NCBI RefSeq assembly: GCF_017908595.1
Contig: NZ_JAGKTL010000005.1
Location: 240,945 to 304,944 of the forward strand
From: Rhodothermus bifroesti
GTDB lineage: Bacteria; Bacteroidota; Rhodothermia; Rhodothermales; Rhodothermaceae
Length of the DNA: 64,000 nucleotides
Reading direction: 5' to 3'
Part shown: positions 44,915-53,820 of the stretch, piece by piece
Numbering within the stretch: the first letter of the stretch is position 1
How the letters are laid out: each line of letters begins with the position of its first letter
The notes under the pieces: model-generated
The model's database searches: none
Seen by the model: only the letters and a program-made list of their open reading frames with translations
What the model was told of the DNA's origin: nothing
Program-made: the position numbers and the translations under genes

Positions 44915-46438
44915 ATGAAGCGTTTAACCCGAACCACGGCGTGGCTCCTAAGCGGGCTGCTACTTATGGGCAGCCTCAGCGGCTGCGGCGAAAGTTTCCT
45001 TGAGGAGGAGCCTAAAACGTTCATCAGTACCAACGCCGTACTGAGCTCTCCAGAAGGACTGGAAGGCGCTATTGTAGCGCTCTATGCTTTCCCTCGCTTG
45101 CTCTACCAGAGCCCACGCTATAGCTACTGGTTTATCTCTGGAACCGACGAGGTGCGTGTAGGCCCACTGCACGAAGATCTGGGTACAGCGCTCTACAACA
45201 GCGACCTGAACCCGCAGCACCCAGCCTCCCGAGAGTACTGGAACCAGTCGTTTCAGGCGCTCTACCGCGCCAATGCCATCATTGCCAACGCCCCCAAAGT
45301 AGACTTCAAAGGCAACGAAGCGCGTCGCAACCGCGTCCTGGCCGAAGCACGCTTCTTCCGAGCCTATATCTTGTTTTACCTCCACCAACGCTACGGCAAT
45401 ATCCCCTTGGTGACAGAGCCCTCGGAAACCATCCGGGAAAAAGAACAACCTGCACCAGCTGAGGAAATCTATCACGTGATTGTCGAGGACTTGCAGTTTG
45501 CAATCAATAACCTGGATTGGACTTATAATCAGCCGGGGCGGATTACCAAGGGGGCAGCCATGCACTTGCTGGCTAAGGTGTACCTGGTACTGCAAAACTG
45601 GCAGCAGGCCGGACAGCTTGCCGAAACACTCATTCAACAAGGGCCTTACCGCCTCTTAAGTGATCCAGCCGCCATCTTTGCCGATGGCAATGAAGACAAC
45701 GCCGAAGCCATCTGGACCATTAAATTCGACCCCCGCACGGGCGGTGGGCATTTCCTAGCCCCAATGTTTACCCCGCTATACGACCGCATCCAAGGCGTGC
45801 GGCGCTCGTTTGAACAAGGCGGACGGCCCTGGGCCCGCATGTATCCTAGCGCCTACCTGCTTAGCCTTTTTGACAAGAATGACAAACGGCTCAAAGCCTG
45901 GTACAAGACGCACTGGGTCTATGATGCACCCGAAGAAGGACTACCCCCAGGCCGACAGGTGGGCGATACGGTACGGGCAAAAGACTTTAACCCTCCCATT
46001 GACTCGCTGCTTTGGCTGCACCCTGCCTGCAAGAAGTATTGGGAGTATGGCTCTACGCGAAACATCAACGCAGCTGATTCCTGGAAGGGCATTATCCGCT
46101 ATCGGCTAGCAGAAACCTACTTGATCGCGGCCGAAGCTTTCATGCGCCAGGGCAATCAAACCAAGGCGCTACAGTATATTAATGCCTTACGCCAGCGTGC
46201 AGGCGTAGCAGACCTCACCCAGCTCAATGAAGACCTTCTGCTGGAAGAGCATGCCCGTGAGCTGGCCTTCGAGGGTGACCGCTGGTTTACGCTAAAGCGC
46301 ATGGGGCGTCTGGTGCAGCACGTGCGCCTCTATAACCCGCAGGCTGCACCCAACATCCAGGATTACCACGTGAACATGCCTATTCCACAGGAATTTGTGG
46401 ACCTGACAGGCTTCCCACAAAATACCGGCTATCACTAA
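44915..46438 (+). CDS. SusD/RagB-family glycan-binding lipoprotein
   Basis: A 507-residue surface lipoprotein, lipid-anchored at C24 (LLLMGSLSGCGESF). SusD marks are FLEEEPKTFISTNAV, YRANAIIANAPKV, ARFFRAYILFYLHQRYGNIP with the TPR-like helices, KGAAMHLLAKVYL, and the C-terminal YRLAETYLIAAEAFMRQGN, INALRQRAGV, LEEHARELAFEGDRWFTLKR. It covers the SusC barrel and captures glycans outside the cell. It is 34 bases after susC and followed by an 11-bp terminator hairpin. Confidence 0.94.
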   Translation: MKRLTRTTAWLLSGLLLMGSLSGCGESFLEEEPKTFISTNAVLSSPEGLEGAIVALYAFPRLLYQSPRYSYWFISGTDEVRVGPLHEDLGTALYNSDLNPQHPASREYWNQSFQALYRANAIIANAPKVDFKGNEARRNRVLAEARFFRAYILFYLHQRYGNIPLVTEPSETIREKEQPAPAEEIYHVIVEDLQFAINNLDWTYNQPGRITKGAAMHLLAKVYLVLQNWQQAGQLAETLIQQGPYRLLSDPAAIFADGNEDNAEAIWTIKFDPRTGGGHFLAPMFTPLYDRIQGVRRSFEQGGRPWARMYPSAYLLSLFDKNDKRLKAWYKTHWVYDAPEEGLPPGRQVGDTVRAKDFNPPIDSLLWLHPACKKYWEYGSTRNINAADSWKGIIRYRLAETYLIAAEAFMRQGNQTKALQYINALRQRAGVADLTQLNEDLLLEEHARELAFEGDRWFTLKRMGRLVQHVRLYNPQAAPNIQDYHVNMPIPQEFVDLTGFPQNTGYH

Positions 46439-46464
46439 AATTAACCCCGCTGGACGGCAAGGGG

Positions 46465-46499
46465 CGGAGTGCCGCGCACCTAAACCCTGCGGCACTCCG
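46465..46499 (+). terminator. 11-bp hairpin after susD
   Basis: CGGAGTGCCGC (46465-46475) pairs perfectly with GCGGCACTCCG (46489-46499), loop 13 bases, followed by a T-rich stretch (TTCCTTGTTCT). It lies 26 bases after the SusD stop and should end or attenuate transcription before the GH67 gene. Confidence 0.65.
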
Positions 46500-46554
46500 T
46501 TCCTTGTTCTTAGAAGCGGCATAGGCAAGATCTAACCTTCTACGGCTTGCTAAA

Positions 46555-48723
46555 ATGCGATATCGGTCGTTGCTGTTGTTGGCGCTTTGCTTGCTAGGCA
46601 CAGGAAAACCGACGCAGGCAGAAGACGGCTACGAACTTTGGCTGCGCTACGTGCGCATTGCCGACGAACCGTTGCGCCAGGCCTACCGCAACCAGCTTCG
46701 CGCGGTACATCTAGAGGCCACTTCCCCAACGCTAGAGATCGTACGGGACGAGCTCAAGCGCGGCCTGGAAGGCCTTCTCGGCGAAGCGGTGACATGGACA
46801 ACGCGCACCGACCTTACAGGCCTGCTCCTTGTGGGAACGCCTGCCTCTTGCCCAACCATTGCAGCACTAGGACTGGAACGTGAGCTTACTTCCTTAGGCC
46901 CCGAAGGCTTTCTGATTCGAACCCTCAAGCTCGAAGGCCGTCCAGCTACCGTGATTGCAGCTCAGACGGATATTGGCGTGCTTTACGGTACGTTTCACCT
47001 ATTGCGCCTGCTGCAAACGCATCGACCCATTGAGGCCCTGGAAGTGCAGGAAGCACCTCGGCTTCGCCTGCGCGTGCTGAATCACTGGGACAACCTGGAT
47101 CGAACGGTCGAGCGTGGATACGCTGGCTTCTCACTCTGGGACTGGTTTAAACTGCCGGATTACGCTGACCCCCGCTATCGGGACTATGCCCGGGCCAACG
47201 CCTCGCTGGGCATCAATGGCACCGTGCTAACCAACGTCAATGCCGACGCTCGGGTGCTATTGCCAGAATTTCTGCAAAAAGTAGCGGCACTGGCCCAGGT
47301 TTTTCGCCCCTATGGCATTCGGGTGTACCTAACCGCTCGCTTCAGCGCCCCAATCGAAATTGGCGGACTCAAAACCGCTGATCCGCTCGATCCTGACGTG
47401 CAGGCCTGGTGGCAGCAAAAAGTGGCCGAGATCTATCGATACATCCCAGATTTTGGTGGCTTTCTGGTTAAGGCTAACTCTGAAGGGCAACCAGGCCCAC
47501 AGGATTACGGCCGCACGCATGCCGATGGCGCCAACATGCTGGCCGATGCTTTGGCCCCCTACGGAGGCGTAGTGATGTGGCGCGCCTTTGTGTATGCTCC
47601 TAGCGCCGAGGATCGCATTAAGCAGGCCTACGATGAGTTTGTGCCTCTGGACGGACGGTTCCGATCCAACGTGCTCGTGCAGGTCAAAAACGGCCCGCTT
47701 GACTTCCAACCACGCGAGCCCTTCCACCCGCTCTTTGGCGCTACCCCCCAAACACCCTTGATGATGGAGTTTCAGATCACGAAGGAATATCTTGGTTTTT
47801 CGACCCACCTGGCCTACCTGGGCACCATGTGGGAGGAAGTGCTGCAGGCCGATACCTACGCTCGTGGTGAAGGCTCCACTGTAGCCCGCATCATCGATGG
47901 CAGCCTCTTTGGACATAAGCTAACCGGAATGGCCGGTGTAGCCAATATTGGCACTGACCGCAATTGGTGTGGCAGCATCTTCGATCAGGCCAACTGGTAC
48001 GCCTTTGGGCGTTTAGCCTGGAATCCATACTTGCGTGCCGCTGAAATCGCTGAAGAGTGGATCCGTATGACTTTCACCAACGAGGCACGCTTTGTAGAAC
48101 CAGTAAAAGAAATGATGCTGGAGTCCCGTGAGGCGGTGGTTAACTACATGACCCCCTTGGGTCTGGCCCACTTGATGGGTCCTGGCCACCATTACGGTCC
48201 TGCACCTTGGTTCGACAAAGCACCCCGTCCCGACTGGAACAACGTTTATTACCATCGGGCCGATACGTTGGGCATCGGCTTCGACCGCACCGCAACAGGC
48301 AGCAATGCCGTAGCTCAGTACTTTTCCCCCTTATCCGAAATCTTTGGTAGCCTAGAACGTTGTCCCGAAAAATACCTGCTTTGGTTTCATCGCGTGCCTT
48401 GGGATTATCCGATGCGCTCAGGAAGAACGCTTTGGGAAGAACTCGTCGATCACTACTACCGGGGTGTAGAAACGGTGCGGCGTTGGCAGCGTGTGTGGGC
48501 CGCTCTAAGCGCATTTGTCGATGCTGAACGCTTTGAGCAAATTGCCACATACTTGCGCATCCAGGAAAAAGAAGCCGTCTGGTGGCGCGATGCCTGCGTG
48601 CTGTACTTTCAAAAGTTTTCAAGACAACCAATCCCACCTGGCTACGAAGCCCCACAGCATTCCCTAGAAGAAGCCATGCGCCGCCAAGAAATGCTGCAGC
48701 GTTTCCCAATGCCAGGGCATTAA
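46555..48723 (+). CDS. GH67 alpha-glucuronidase
   Basis: A 722-residue family 67 enzyme, which removes 4-O-methyl-glucuronic acid from the non-reducing end of short xylo-oligomers. A signal peptide (LLLALCLLGTGKPTQA) and an N-terminal beta domain precede the barrel with LRVLNHWDNLDRTVERGYAG, GFLVKANSEGQPGPQDYGR (acid E), VQVKNGPLDFQPREPFHP and EFQITKEYLGF (the paired carboxylate bases of the family), then GSIFDQANWYAFGRLAW. The length is typical. Being exported, it should act in the periplasm on imported oligomers. It lies between the SusD terminator and the GH3 gene. Confidence 0.94.
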   Translation: MRYRSLLLLALCLLGTGKPTQAEDGYELWLRYVRIADEPLRQAYRNQLRAVHLEATSPTLEIVRDELKRGLEGLLGEAVTWTTRTDLTGLLLVGTPASCPTIAALGLERELTSLGPEGFLIRTLKLEGRPATVIAAQTDIGVLYGTFHLLRLLQTHRPIEALEVQEAPRLRLRVLNHWDNLDRTVERGYAGFSLWDWFKLPDYADPRYRDYARANASLGINGTVLTNVNADARVLLPEFLQKVAALAQVFRPYGIRVYLTARFSAPIEIGGLKTADPLDPDVQAWWQQKVAEIYRYIPDFGGFLVKANSEGQPGPQDYGRTHADGANMLADALAPYGGVVMWRAFVYAPSAEDRIKQAYDEFVPLDGRFRSNVLVQVKNGPLDFQPREPFHPLFGATPQTPLMMEFQITKEYLGFSTHLAYLGTMWEEVLQADTYARGEGSTVARIIDGSLFGHKLTGMAGVANIGTDRNWCGSIFDQANWYAFGRLAWNPYLRAAEIAEEWIRMTFTNEARFVEPVKEMMLESREAVVNYMTPLGLAHLMGPGHHYGPAPWFDKAPRPDWNNVYYHRADTLGIGFDRTATGSNAVAQYFSPLSEIFGSLERCPEKYLLWFHRVPWDYPMRSGRTLWEELVDHYYRGVETVRRWQRVWAALSAFVDAERFEQIATYLRIQEKEAVWWRDACVLYFQKFSRQPIPPGYEAPQHSLEEAMRRQEMLQRFPMPGH

Positions 48724-48753
48724 CGCATAGGAAGCTTATCGTGTTAACGTGTC

Positions 48754-48763
48754 TGTTATAACA
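48754..48763. repeat. Small palindrome upstream of the GH3 gene
   Basis: TGTTATAACA is a perfect 10-bp palindrome 16 bases before the GH3 start and just after a GTTAAC hexamer (48743-48748). It could be an operator or part of a promoter; no regulator can be matched to it. Confidence 0.25.
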
Positions 48764-48779
48764 ACGAAAAGCCTCAACG

Positions 48780-51203
48780 ATGAAACAGCGAAGAGAGTGC
48801 GTTATGGAACAGCGAAAGATCTGCTTGACCCTTGGGAGCATAGCGCTCGGACTCTGCCTTTTAAGCTCGGTGGGATGGGCTCAGGACCGGCCGTTGTATT
48901 TGGATCCATCGTTGCCGATCGAGGTGCGTGTGGAGGATCTGCTGCGCCGGATGACGTTGGAGGAAAAGGTGGCGCAGATGCTGAGCATGTGGCAGACGAA
49001 GCGGCTGATTGTGGACGATCAGCGCCGTTTTGATCCGAGCCGAGCTCCGGAGTGGTTCAAGCTGGGCATTGGACGGATCGAGCGGCCAAGCGAGTATTTT
49101 GCATCGGCGCGGGAAGCGGCCGAGTTTACCAACGCCATTCAGCGCTGGGTCAAAGAAAACACCCGCTTGGGCATCCCCGTGCTTTTCCATGAAGAAGCAC
49201 TGCATGGCATTCAGGCTGCTGGAGCGACCAGCTATCCGCAGGCGATTGCGTTGGCAAGCACCTGGAATCCGGAGCTAGTAGAGCAGGTGTATGCGCGCAT
49301 CGCGCGTGAAGTTCGGGCACGAGGAGTGCATCAGGTGTTAACACCCGTGGTGGACGTGGGTCGAGATCCGCGTTGGGGTCGGATCGAGGAGACGTTTGGG
49401 GAGGATCCTTTTTTGGTGGGGGAAATGGGGAAGGCGGCGGTTTGGGGTTTGCAGGGGCGCCGGTTGCCCTTAGGCCGGGATCGGGTGATCGCGACGCTCA
49501 AGCACATGGCGGGCCATGGTCAGCCAGAGAGCGGAATTAACGTAGCGCCGGTGTTTTTTGGAGAGCGCCATTTGCGAGAGGTGTTTTTGTATCCGTTCCG
49601 AGAGGCCATAGAGAAGGCTGGGGCGCTAAGCGTGATGGCCTCCTACAATGAGATAGACGGGATTCCTTCGCATGCGAACGTGTGGATGTTGCGGCGGGTG
49701 TTGCGCGAAGAGTGGGGCTTCCAGGGTACCATTGTCTCTGATTGGTTTGCCCTTCGGCAGCTTATAACGAAGCACCGCGTTGCAGTCGACGAAGCCGAGG
49801 CCGCACGCCGCGCACTTGAGGCTACGGTAGATATTGAATTGCCGGATTTCGACGTATATCCGGTGCTGCTGGAACTGGTGCGTCGAGGTGCTGTGCCTGA
49901 GCAAGCAATCGATGCCGCGGTACGCCGGTTGTTGTGGGCCAAGTTTGCCGTGGGCCTGTTTGATGGGGAGGTCTATGTGGATCCCGCAGAAGCAGAACGG
50001 GTGAATGCCTCAGCAGAGGACCGAGCATTGGCACTAGAGGCTGCTCGGCAGGCGATGATTTTGTTGAAAAACGATGGGCTACTGCCGCTGGATGCAGGCC
50101 GGTTGCGTCGGGTAGCGGTGATTGGTCCACATGCGGGGGAGGTGTTGTTGGGTGGGTATTCGGGCCGACCGCGCTTTACCGTGAGCATTTTGGAAGGGAT
50201 TCGGGAACGGTTGCGTGGCCAAGCAGAGGTAGCCTATGCGGAGGGCGTGCGCATCACAGAAGACTCAGTTTTTACCCGTGAAGCGCAGCCCCATCTCGGT
50301 GGCGAGCGGGCCTATCCCCGCTGGGTAGCCGATACAGTGGTTTGGGCTGATCCAGAAGCGAACCAAAAGCGCATTGAAGAAGCCGTTGCCCTAGCCCGGA
50401 CCAGCGATGTGGTCATTTTGGTAGTTGGAGGCAATGAGCAAACCTCGCGTGAGGCTTGGGCCCTCGATCACCGCGGGGATCGGATGTCGTTGCGCTTACC
50501 TGGAGATCAGGAAAAGTTGGTACAAGCGGTGTCGGAGGTGGGGGTCCCTGTGGTGATGGTAGTGATCGGGGGACAGCCGTACGTAATTACGGATTTGGTG
50601 AACCGCGTAGGAGCGATTCTCTGGGGATGGTATTTAGGTCAGGAGACGGGCCGTGCCGTTGCAGAGGTGTTGTTTGGGGATTACAATCCTGCAGGACGGT
50701 TGCCCATTACACTGCCGCGTCATGAGGGACAGTTACCTGTGTATTACAGTTACAAGCCGAGCAAGGAGCTGGATTATGTGGACGGGGAAGCGAGCCCGTT
50801 GTTTCCTTTTGGGTATGGCTTGTCGTACACGCGTTTTGCCTACCGATCGGTTCGTGTAGAGCCCGATCGGGTTGGGGGATGCGGGACGGTTCGGGTGCTC
50901 GTCGAAGTGGAGAATGTAGGCGATCGGCCAGGAGACGAGGTCGTTCAGGTGTACGTTCGCGACCCGGTGAGCTCGGTGACACGCCCCGTAAAAGAGCTTC
51001 GGGGGTTCCGCCGGGTGCATTTAGGCGTTGGGGAGCGCAAAAGCGTAACGTTTGTGTTGGATGGGGAGGCATTTGCGTTTTACGGATTAGAGATGCATCG
51101 GGTGGTAGAAGCGGGCAAGCTGGAAGTGTTGGTCGGGGGGAATTCGGAGGATCTGATCAGCGTGCCCCTTGAAATCACCTCCCCCTGCGATTTGGGGCCC
51201 TAA
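48780..51203 (+). CDS. GH3 beta-glucosidase/beta-xylosidase
   Basis: An 807-residue exported GH3 enzyme (signal GLCLLSSVGWAQ). Domain 1 has RMTLEEKVAQMLSMWQ, LHGIQAAGATSYPQAIALA, DPRWGRIEETFGEDPFLV, KHMAGHG and the nucleophile D321 in TIVSDWFALRQL. Domain 2 has ILLKNDGLLPLDAG, VAVIGPHAGEVLLGGYSG and VVGGNEQTSREAWALD. A fibronectin type III-like C-terminal domain follows (VRVLVEVENVGDRPGDEVVQ). In this setting a beta-xylosidase is the more likely activity, but beta-glucosidase cannot be excluded by sequence. It is the last gene of the xylan island; a strong terminator follows. Confidence 0.93.
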   Translation: MKQRRECVMEQRKICLTLGSIALGLCLLSSVGWAQDRPLYLDPSLPIEVRVEDLLRRMTLEEKVAQMLSMWQTKRLIVDDQRRFDPSRAPEWFKLGIGRIERPSEYFASAREAAEFTNAIQRWVKENTRLGIPVLFHEEALHGIQAAGATSYPQAIALASTWNPELVEQVYARIAREVRARGVHQVLTPVVDVGRDPRWGRIEETFGEDPFLVGEMGKAAVWGLQGRRLPLGRDRVIATLKHMAGHGQPESGINVAPVFFGERHLREVFLYPFREAIEKAGALSVMASYNEIDGIPSHANVWMLRRVLREEWGFQGTIVSDWFALRQLITKHRVAVDEAEAARRALEATVDIELPDFDVYPVLLELVRRGAVPEQAIDAAVRRLLWAKFAVGLFDGEVYVDPAEAERVNASAEDRALALEAARQAMILLKNDGLLPLDAGRLRRVAVIGPHAGEVLLGGYSGRPRFTVSILEGIRERLRGQAEVAYAEGVRITEDSVFTREAQPHLGGERAYPRWVADTVVWADPEANQKRIEEAVALARTSDVVILVVGGNEQTSREAWALDHRGDRMSLRLPGDQEKLVQAVSEVGVPVVMVVIGGQPYVITDLVNRVGAILWGWYLGQETGRAVAEVLFGDYNPAGRLPITLPRHEGQLPVYYSYKPSKELDYVDGEASPLFPFGYGLSYTRFAYRSVRVEPDRVGGCGTVRVLVEVENVGDRPGDEVVQVYVRDPVSSVTRPVKELRGFRRVHLGVGERKSVTFVLDGEAFAFYGLEMHRVVEAGKLEVLVGGNSEDLISVPLEITSPCDLGP

Positions 51204-51227
51204 GGTCCGGCTGCGCGGCCCCGGAAA

Positions 51228-51267
51228 GGGCCCGTCGCCTTGTGGAAAAGGCGATGGGCCCTTTTTT
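51228..51267 (+). terminator. Strong intrinsic terminator after the GH3 gene
   Basis: GGGCCCGTCGCCTT (51228-51241) pairs with AAGGCGATGGGCCC (51248-51261) with one G-T pair and a six-base loop, followed by TTTTTTGTTTTTT. It closes the xylan island 25 bases after the GH3 stop. Confidence 0.9.
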
Positions 51268-51354
51268 GTTTTTTATAAGGATTTGCTAAAATCTCCAAGA
51301 TGGCAGAACCCGCGCTTTTGCTAGACTGTTTGCTGCGGCAGCAGCTAAAAGGCT

Positions 51355-51990
51355 ATGGAGAGCACGGCTTTAGCAAACCTACTGGCGTCTCCCTGGGGTG
51401 CACTGTTGATTTTCTGCTTGCGGATTATTGACGTTTCGATGTCGATGATCCGCATGATCTTGGCCATTCGCGGCTATCGAGCAAAAGCCGCTGCCATTGG
51501 TTTTTTTGAAGTGCTGGTATGGCTTTTGGCCGTGGGACAAGCCCTTCAGCATCTCTACTCCGTGTGGCATGTGGTCGGTTATGCTGCAGGATTCGCAACC
51601 GGTAACTATGTAGGCGTTTGGTTAGAAGAACGCTTTGCCGTGGGCTTGCGCGTAGTACGCGCGATCTTTCGTAACGGCTCAGAGCAGCGGGGCACGCGGG
51701 CAGCGCAACTGCTGCGCGAGCGCGGTTACGGCGTTACCGAGGTGCAAGGTAGAGGGCGCGAGGATGTCGTAGAAATTTTGGATCTTATTGTGGCACGGCG
51801 ACACGTGGCCGAGGTGACGCAGCTTTTACGCCAGGTTGACCCTGAAGTCTTTATCAGTATTGAGGAAGTCCGCGCCGTTCAAGGCGGATACGTTCGACCA
51901 GGGGGACGGAAATTCCCCTTTCCTACGCGTTTGCGTACGCTAACCAACCGAAGCCGCGTGTTACGCGAATGGCTGCTGCGTCGTTTGTAA
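51355..51990 (+). CDS. UPF0316-type membrane protein (DUF5698 + DUF2179)
   Basis: A 211-residue protein with three membrane helices in the first 90 residues (WGALLIFCLRIIDVSMSMIR, FFEVLVWLLAVGQAL, VVGYAAGFATGNYVGVWLEE), followed by a cytoplasmic DUF2179-like domain (LLRERGYGVTEVQGRGRE, ILDLIVARRHVAEVTQLL, PEVFISIEEVRAVQGGYV). DUF2179 domains occur in several membrane proteins of unknown function. A TGCTAAAAT extended -10 element at 51284-51292 lies shortly upstream, so it probably has its own promoter after the GH3 terminator. Confidence 0.75.
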   Translation: MESTALANLLASPWGALLIFCLRIIDVSMSMIRMILAIRGYRAKAAAIGFFEVLVWLLAVGQALQHLYSVWHVVGYAAGFATGNYVGVWLEERFAVGLRVVRAIFRNGSEQRGTRAAQLLRERGYGVTEVQGRGREDVVEILDLIVARRHVAEVTQLLRQVDPEVFISIEEVRAVQGGYVRPGGRKFPFPTRLRTLTNRSRVLREWLLRRL

Positions 51991-52001
51991 GGCTAGGCTT
52001 A

Positions 52002-52382
52002 CTAGATCGGTCGCAAATGCAGCACAATGCCCCCATAGTCTTGCAATGCGTTATGGGCTTGGACCTGAAACCAACGCCAATGTCCCCGGGCCGTTCGCAA
52101 GCGCAGCAGCCAAAAGGCCCGCCGCTTACCAGCACGATGCATGGCGTGCAGGTCATGCCGAACCTGCTGCAGATTTCGACTATGGACATGGGTGAAAAAA
52201 CAGGTATCCAGGGGTTGTTGCGGACTATACTCCAACAGCGTGTAAACCGGAGGGGTAAGGTGATGGATTTCCCCTGAAGTATCCACAACGATCAGCGGTA
52301 GATGGCGATCCATGCGCAAATTGGACTGAAAGCGCTTCCTATCCGACACTGTCGAACCAGCCAGTAATGGTTCTCGGGTCAT
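52002..52382 (-). CDS. Single-domain PAS-like sensor protein
   Basis: A protein of about 126 residues (or 149 from the in-frame ATG at 52451). It consists almost entirely of a PAS-like fold: LPLIVVDTSGEIHHLTPPVY, LEYSPQQPLDTCFFTHVHSR, AFWLLRLRTARGHWRWFQVQ and NALQDYGGIVLHLRPI match the strand-helix-strand order and the final W-x-x-x-A-x-N-x-L-x-D pattern of PAS_3. No output domain is attached. It may bind a small ligand or pair with a kinase elsewhere. It is convergent with the UPF0316-type gene and divergent from the BtuF-like gene. Confidence 0.55.
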   Translation of the reverse strand: MTREPLLAGSTVSDRKRFQSNLRMDRHLPLIVVDTSGEIHHLTPPVYTLLEYSPQQPLDTCFFTHVHSRNLQQVRHDLHAMHRAGKRRAFWLLRLRTARGHWRWFQVQAHNALQDYGGIVLHLRPI

Positions 52383-52503
52383 GGCTTTACCCCTGGGTTT
52401 GGGAATTGAGCTCCTAGGATGAACATTAACAAGAATCTTTTGCTTTTGCAAGCGGTTCCGGTGAACGAAATCGTAAAAAATACTGCGCTAAACAACTGTC
52501 GCC

Positions 52504-53460
52504 ATGCGTATCGTCTCCCTATTTCCAGCAGCTACCGAGTGGGTATGTACTTTTGGCGCACAGGAAGCGCTGGTCGGACGCTCGCATGCCTGTGATTATC
52601 CGCCGGAGATTCTCGACCGGCCGGTGCTCACGCGTCCCCGCATCGATCCCACGCAGTACGCAGCGGCGATTGACCAGGACGTTCGGGCTTTGCAGCTTCA
52701 AGGGCTGAGCCTTTATGAAATCGACTGGGAGCAGCTGCAAAGGCTGAGGCCTGAATTGATCCTCACGCAGACCCAGTGCTCGGTCTGTGCTGTTTCTTTG
52801 GATGTACTGGAGACCGAGCTGGCCACGTGGCCTGAAGAGCACCGCCCACAGCTGCTCGCGATGGCCCCTGCAACACTCAAGCAAGTGCTGGACGCAGCCT
52901 TGATGCTTGGTCGTGCCATTGGTCGGTTGCAAGAGGCTATAGAAGTGCTCGCCCATGCTGAAAAACGGCTACGAGAGCTTCGGGATTACTTAGGCCTGCA
53001 TCGCCGTACTGATCCGACAGCGTTGCCAACAGTGGCCTGCTTAGAGTGGTTGGACCCGCTCATTGCTGCTGGCCACTGGATGCCTGATGTGGTCGAGATG
53101 GCGGGTGGGCAAGCGGTGCTGGCAAGTCCGGGACAGCCCTCTCGAACGATCACCTGGGAGATGTTGCTTGCCGCTGACCCCGACGTCGTGCTGCTGATGC
53201 CATGTGGCTTTTCCATAGCACAAACGCTTCGAGAACTTCCTAGGCTCATGGAGCAGCCCCAATGGCACGCTTTACGCGCTGTCCAGGAAGGCCGGGTGTA
53301 TGTTTTAGACGGTAACGCTTATTTTAACCGCCCTGGTCCCCGTCTTTATCGTTCGATCGCCTTGGTAGCTGCTTGCCTATATCCAGATCGCCTACCTCCC
53401 CAGTTGCTCGGTCTTAAACCGTGGGAGCTGCAGCTGCTGAGCTCAGCACCAGCAACCTAA
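52504..53460 (+). CDS. BtuF-like cobalamin/metal-chelate binding protein
   Basis: A 318-residue protein of the ABC substrate-binding fold (PeriPla_BP_2, BtuF branch): RIVSLFPAATEWVCTFGAQE, GRSHACDYPPEI, LRPELILTQTQCSVCAVS, AGHWMPDVVEMAGGQAVL, LLAADPDVVLLMPCGFS and RVYVLDGNAYFNRPGPRLYR. It has no signal peptide, beginning MRIVSLFPAA directly, so it seems to stay in the cytoplasm, as do some stand-alone proteins of this group. No permease or ATPase is next to it. It ends tail to tail with the heme cluster, overlapping by four bases. Confidence 0.8.
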   Translation: MRIVSLFPAATEWVCTFGAQEALVGRSHACDYPPEILDRPVLTRPRIDPTQYAAAIDQDVRALQLQGLSLYEIDWEQLQRLRPELILTQTQCSVCAVSLDVLETELATWPEEHRPQLLAMAPATLKQVLDAALMLGRAIGRLQEAIEVLAHAEKRLRELRDYLGLHRRTDPTALPTVACLEWLDPLIAAGHWMPDVVEMAGGQAVLASPGQPSRTITWEMLLAADPDVVLLMPCGFSIAQTLRELPRLMEQPQWHALRAVQEGRVYVLDGNAYFNRPGPRLYRSIALVAACLYPDRLPPQLLGLKPWELQLLSSAPAT

Positions 53461-53819
53461 GCGGAGTGTAGTGTCTGTCGCAGCAGAGCCTCCAGGGCCA
53501 GCATGGCTTGCGCCCCCTCAAGCAGCGTGCGTAGTTCCATCAGCTCTGCGCGGCTAAAAGTATAGTATACCCTGCTCCCTTCAGTGCGTCCAACAAGCGA
53601 CATAAGGCACAGACGGTCCGTCTTCCAGGCTTCTGCAGCTAGAGTTTTTACACGTTGGCATAAGAGAGCAAATTGCGCTGGCGGCAGTTGGAGCAGCAGC
53701 CGCCCAAATCCAATCTCAAAACGTCCGCAGCACGCGCACCGGAGTACGTATCCCTGCGGTGTTTGAAACAGGTAAGGGCCCTCGAACACGCCTGGCATGG
53801 CTGACCTTGTGCGTAGCAT
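53457..53819 (-). CDS. Small CxxC-containing protein, last gene of heme cluster
   Basis: A 120-residue cytoplasmic protein. Residues 14-45 hold CACCGRFEIGFGRLLLQL, a compact cysteine motif before a hydrophobic strand, as in small Bacteroidota proteins often annotated only by DUF number. The C-terminal part is helical (SRAELMELRTLLEGAQAMLA). The start lies one base after the stop of the chelatase-like gene, so the two are translationally coupled and the protein may take part in metal or heme handling. The function is unknown. Confidence 0.55.
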   Translation of the reverse strand: MLRTRSAMPGVFEGPYLFQTPQGYVLRCACCGRFEIGFGRLLLQLPPAQFALLCQRVKTLAAEAWKTDRLCLMSLVGRTEGSRVYYTFSRAELMELRTLLEGAQAMLALEALLRQTLHSA

Positions 53820-53820
53820 T

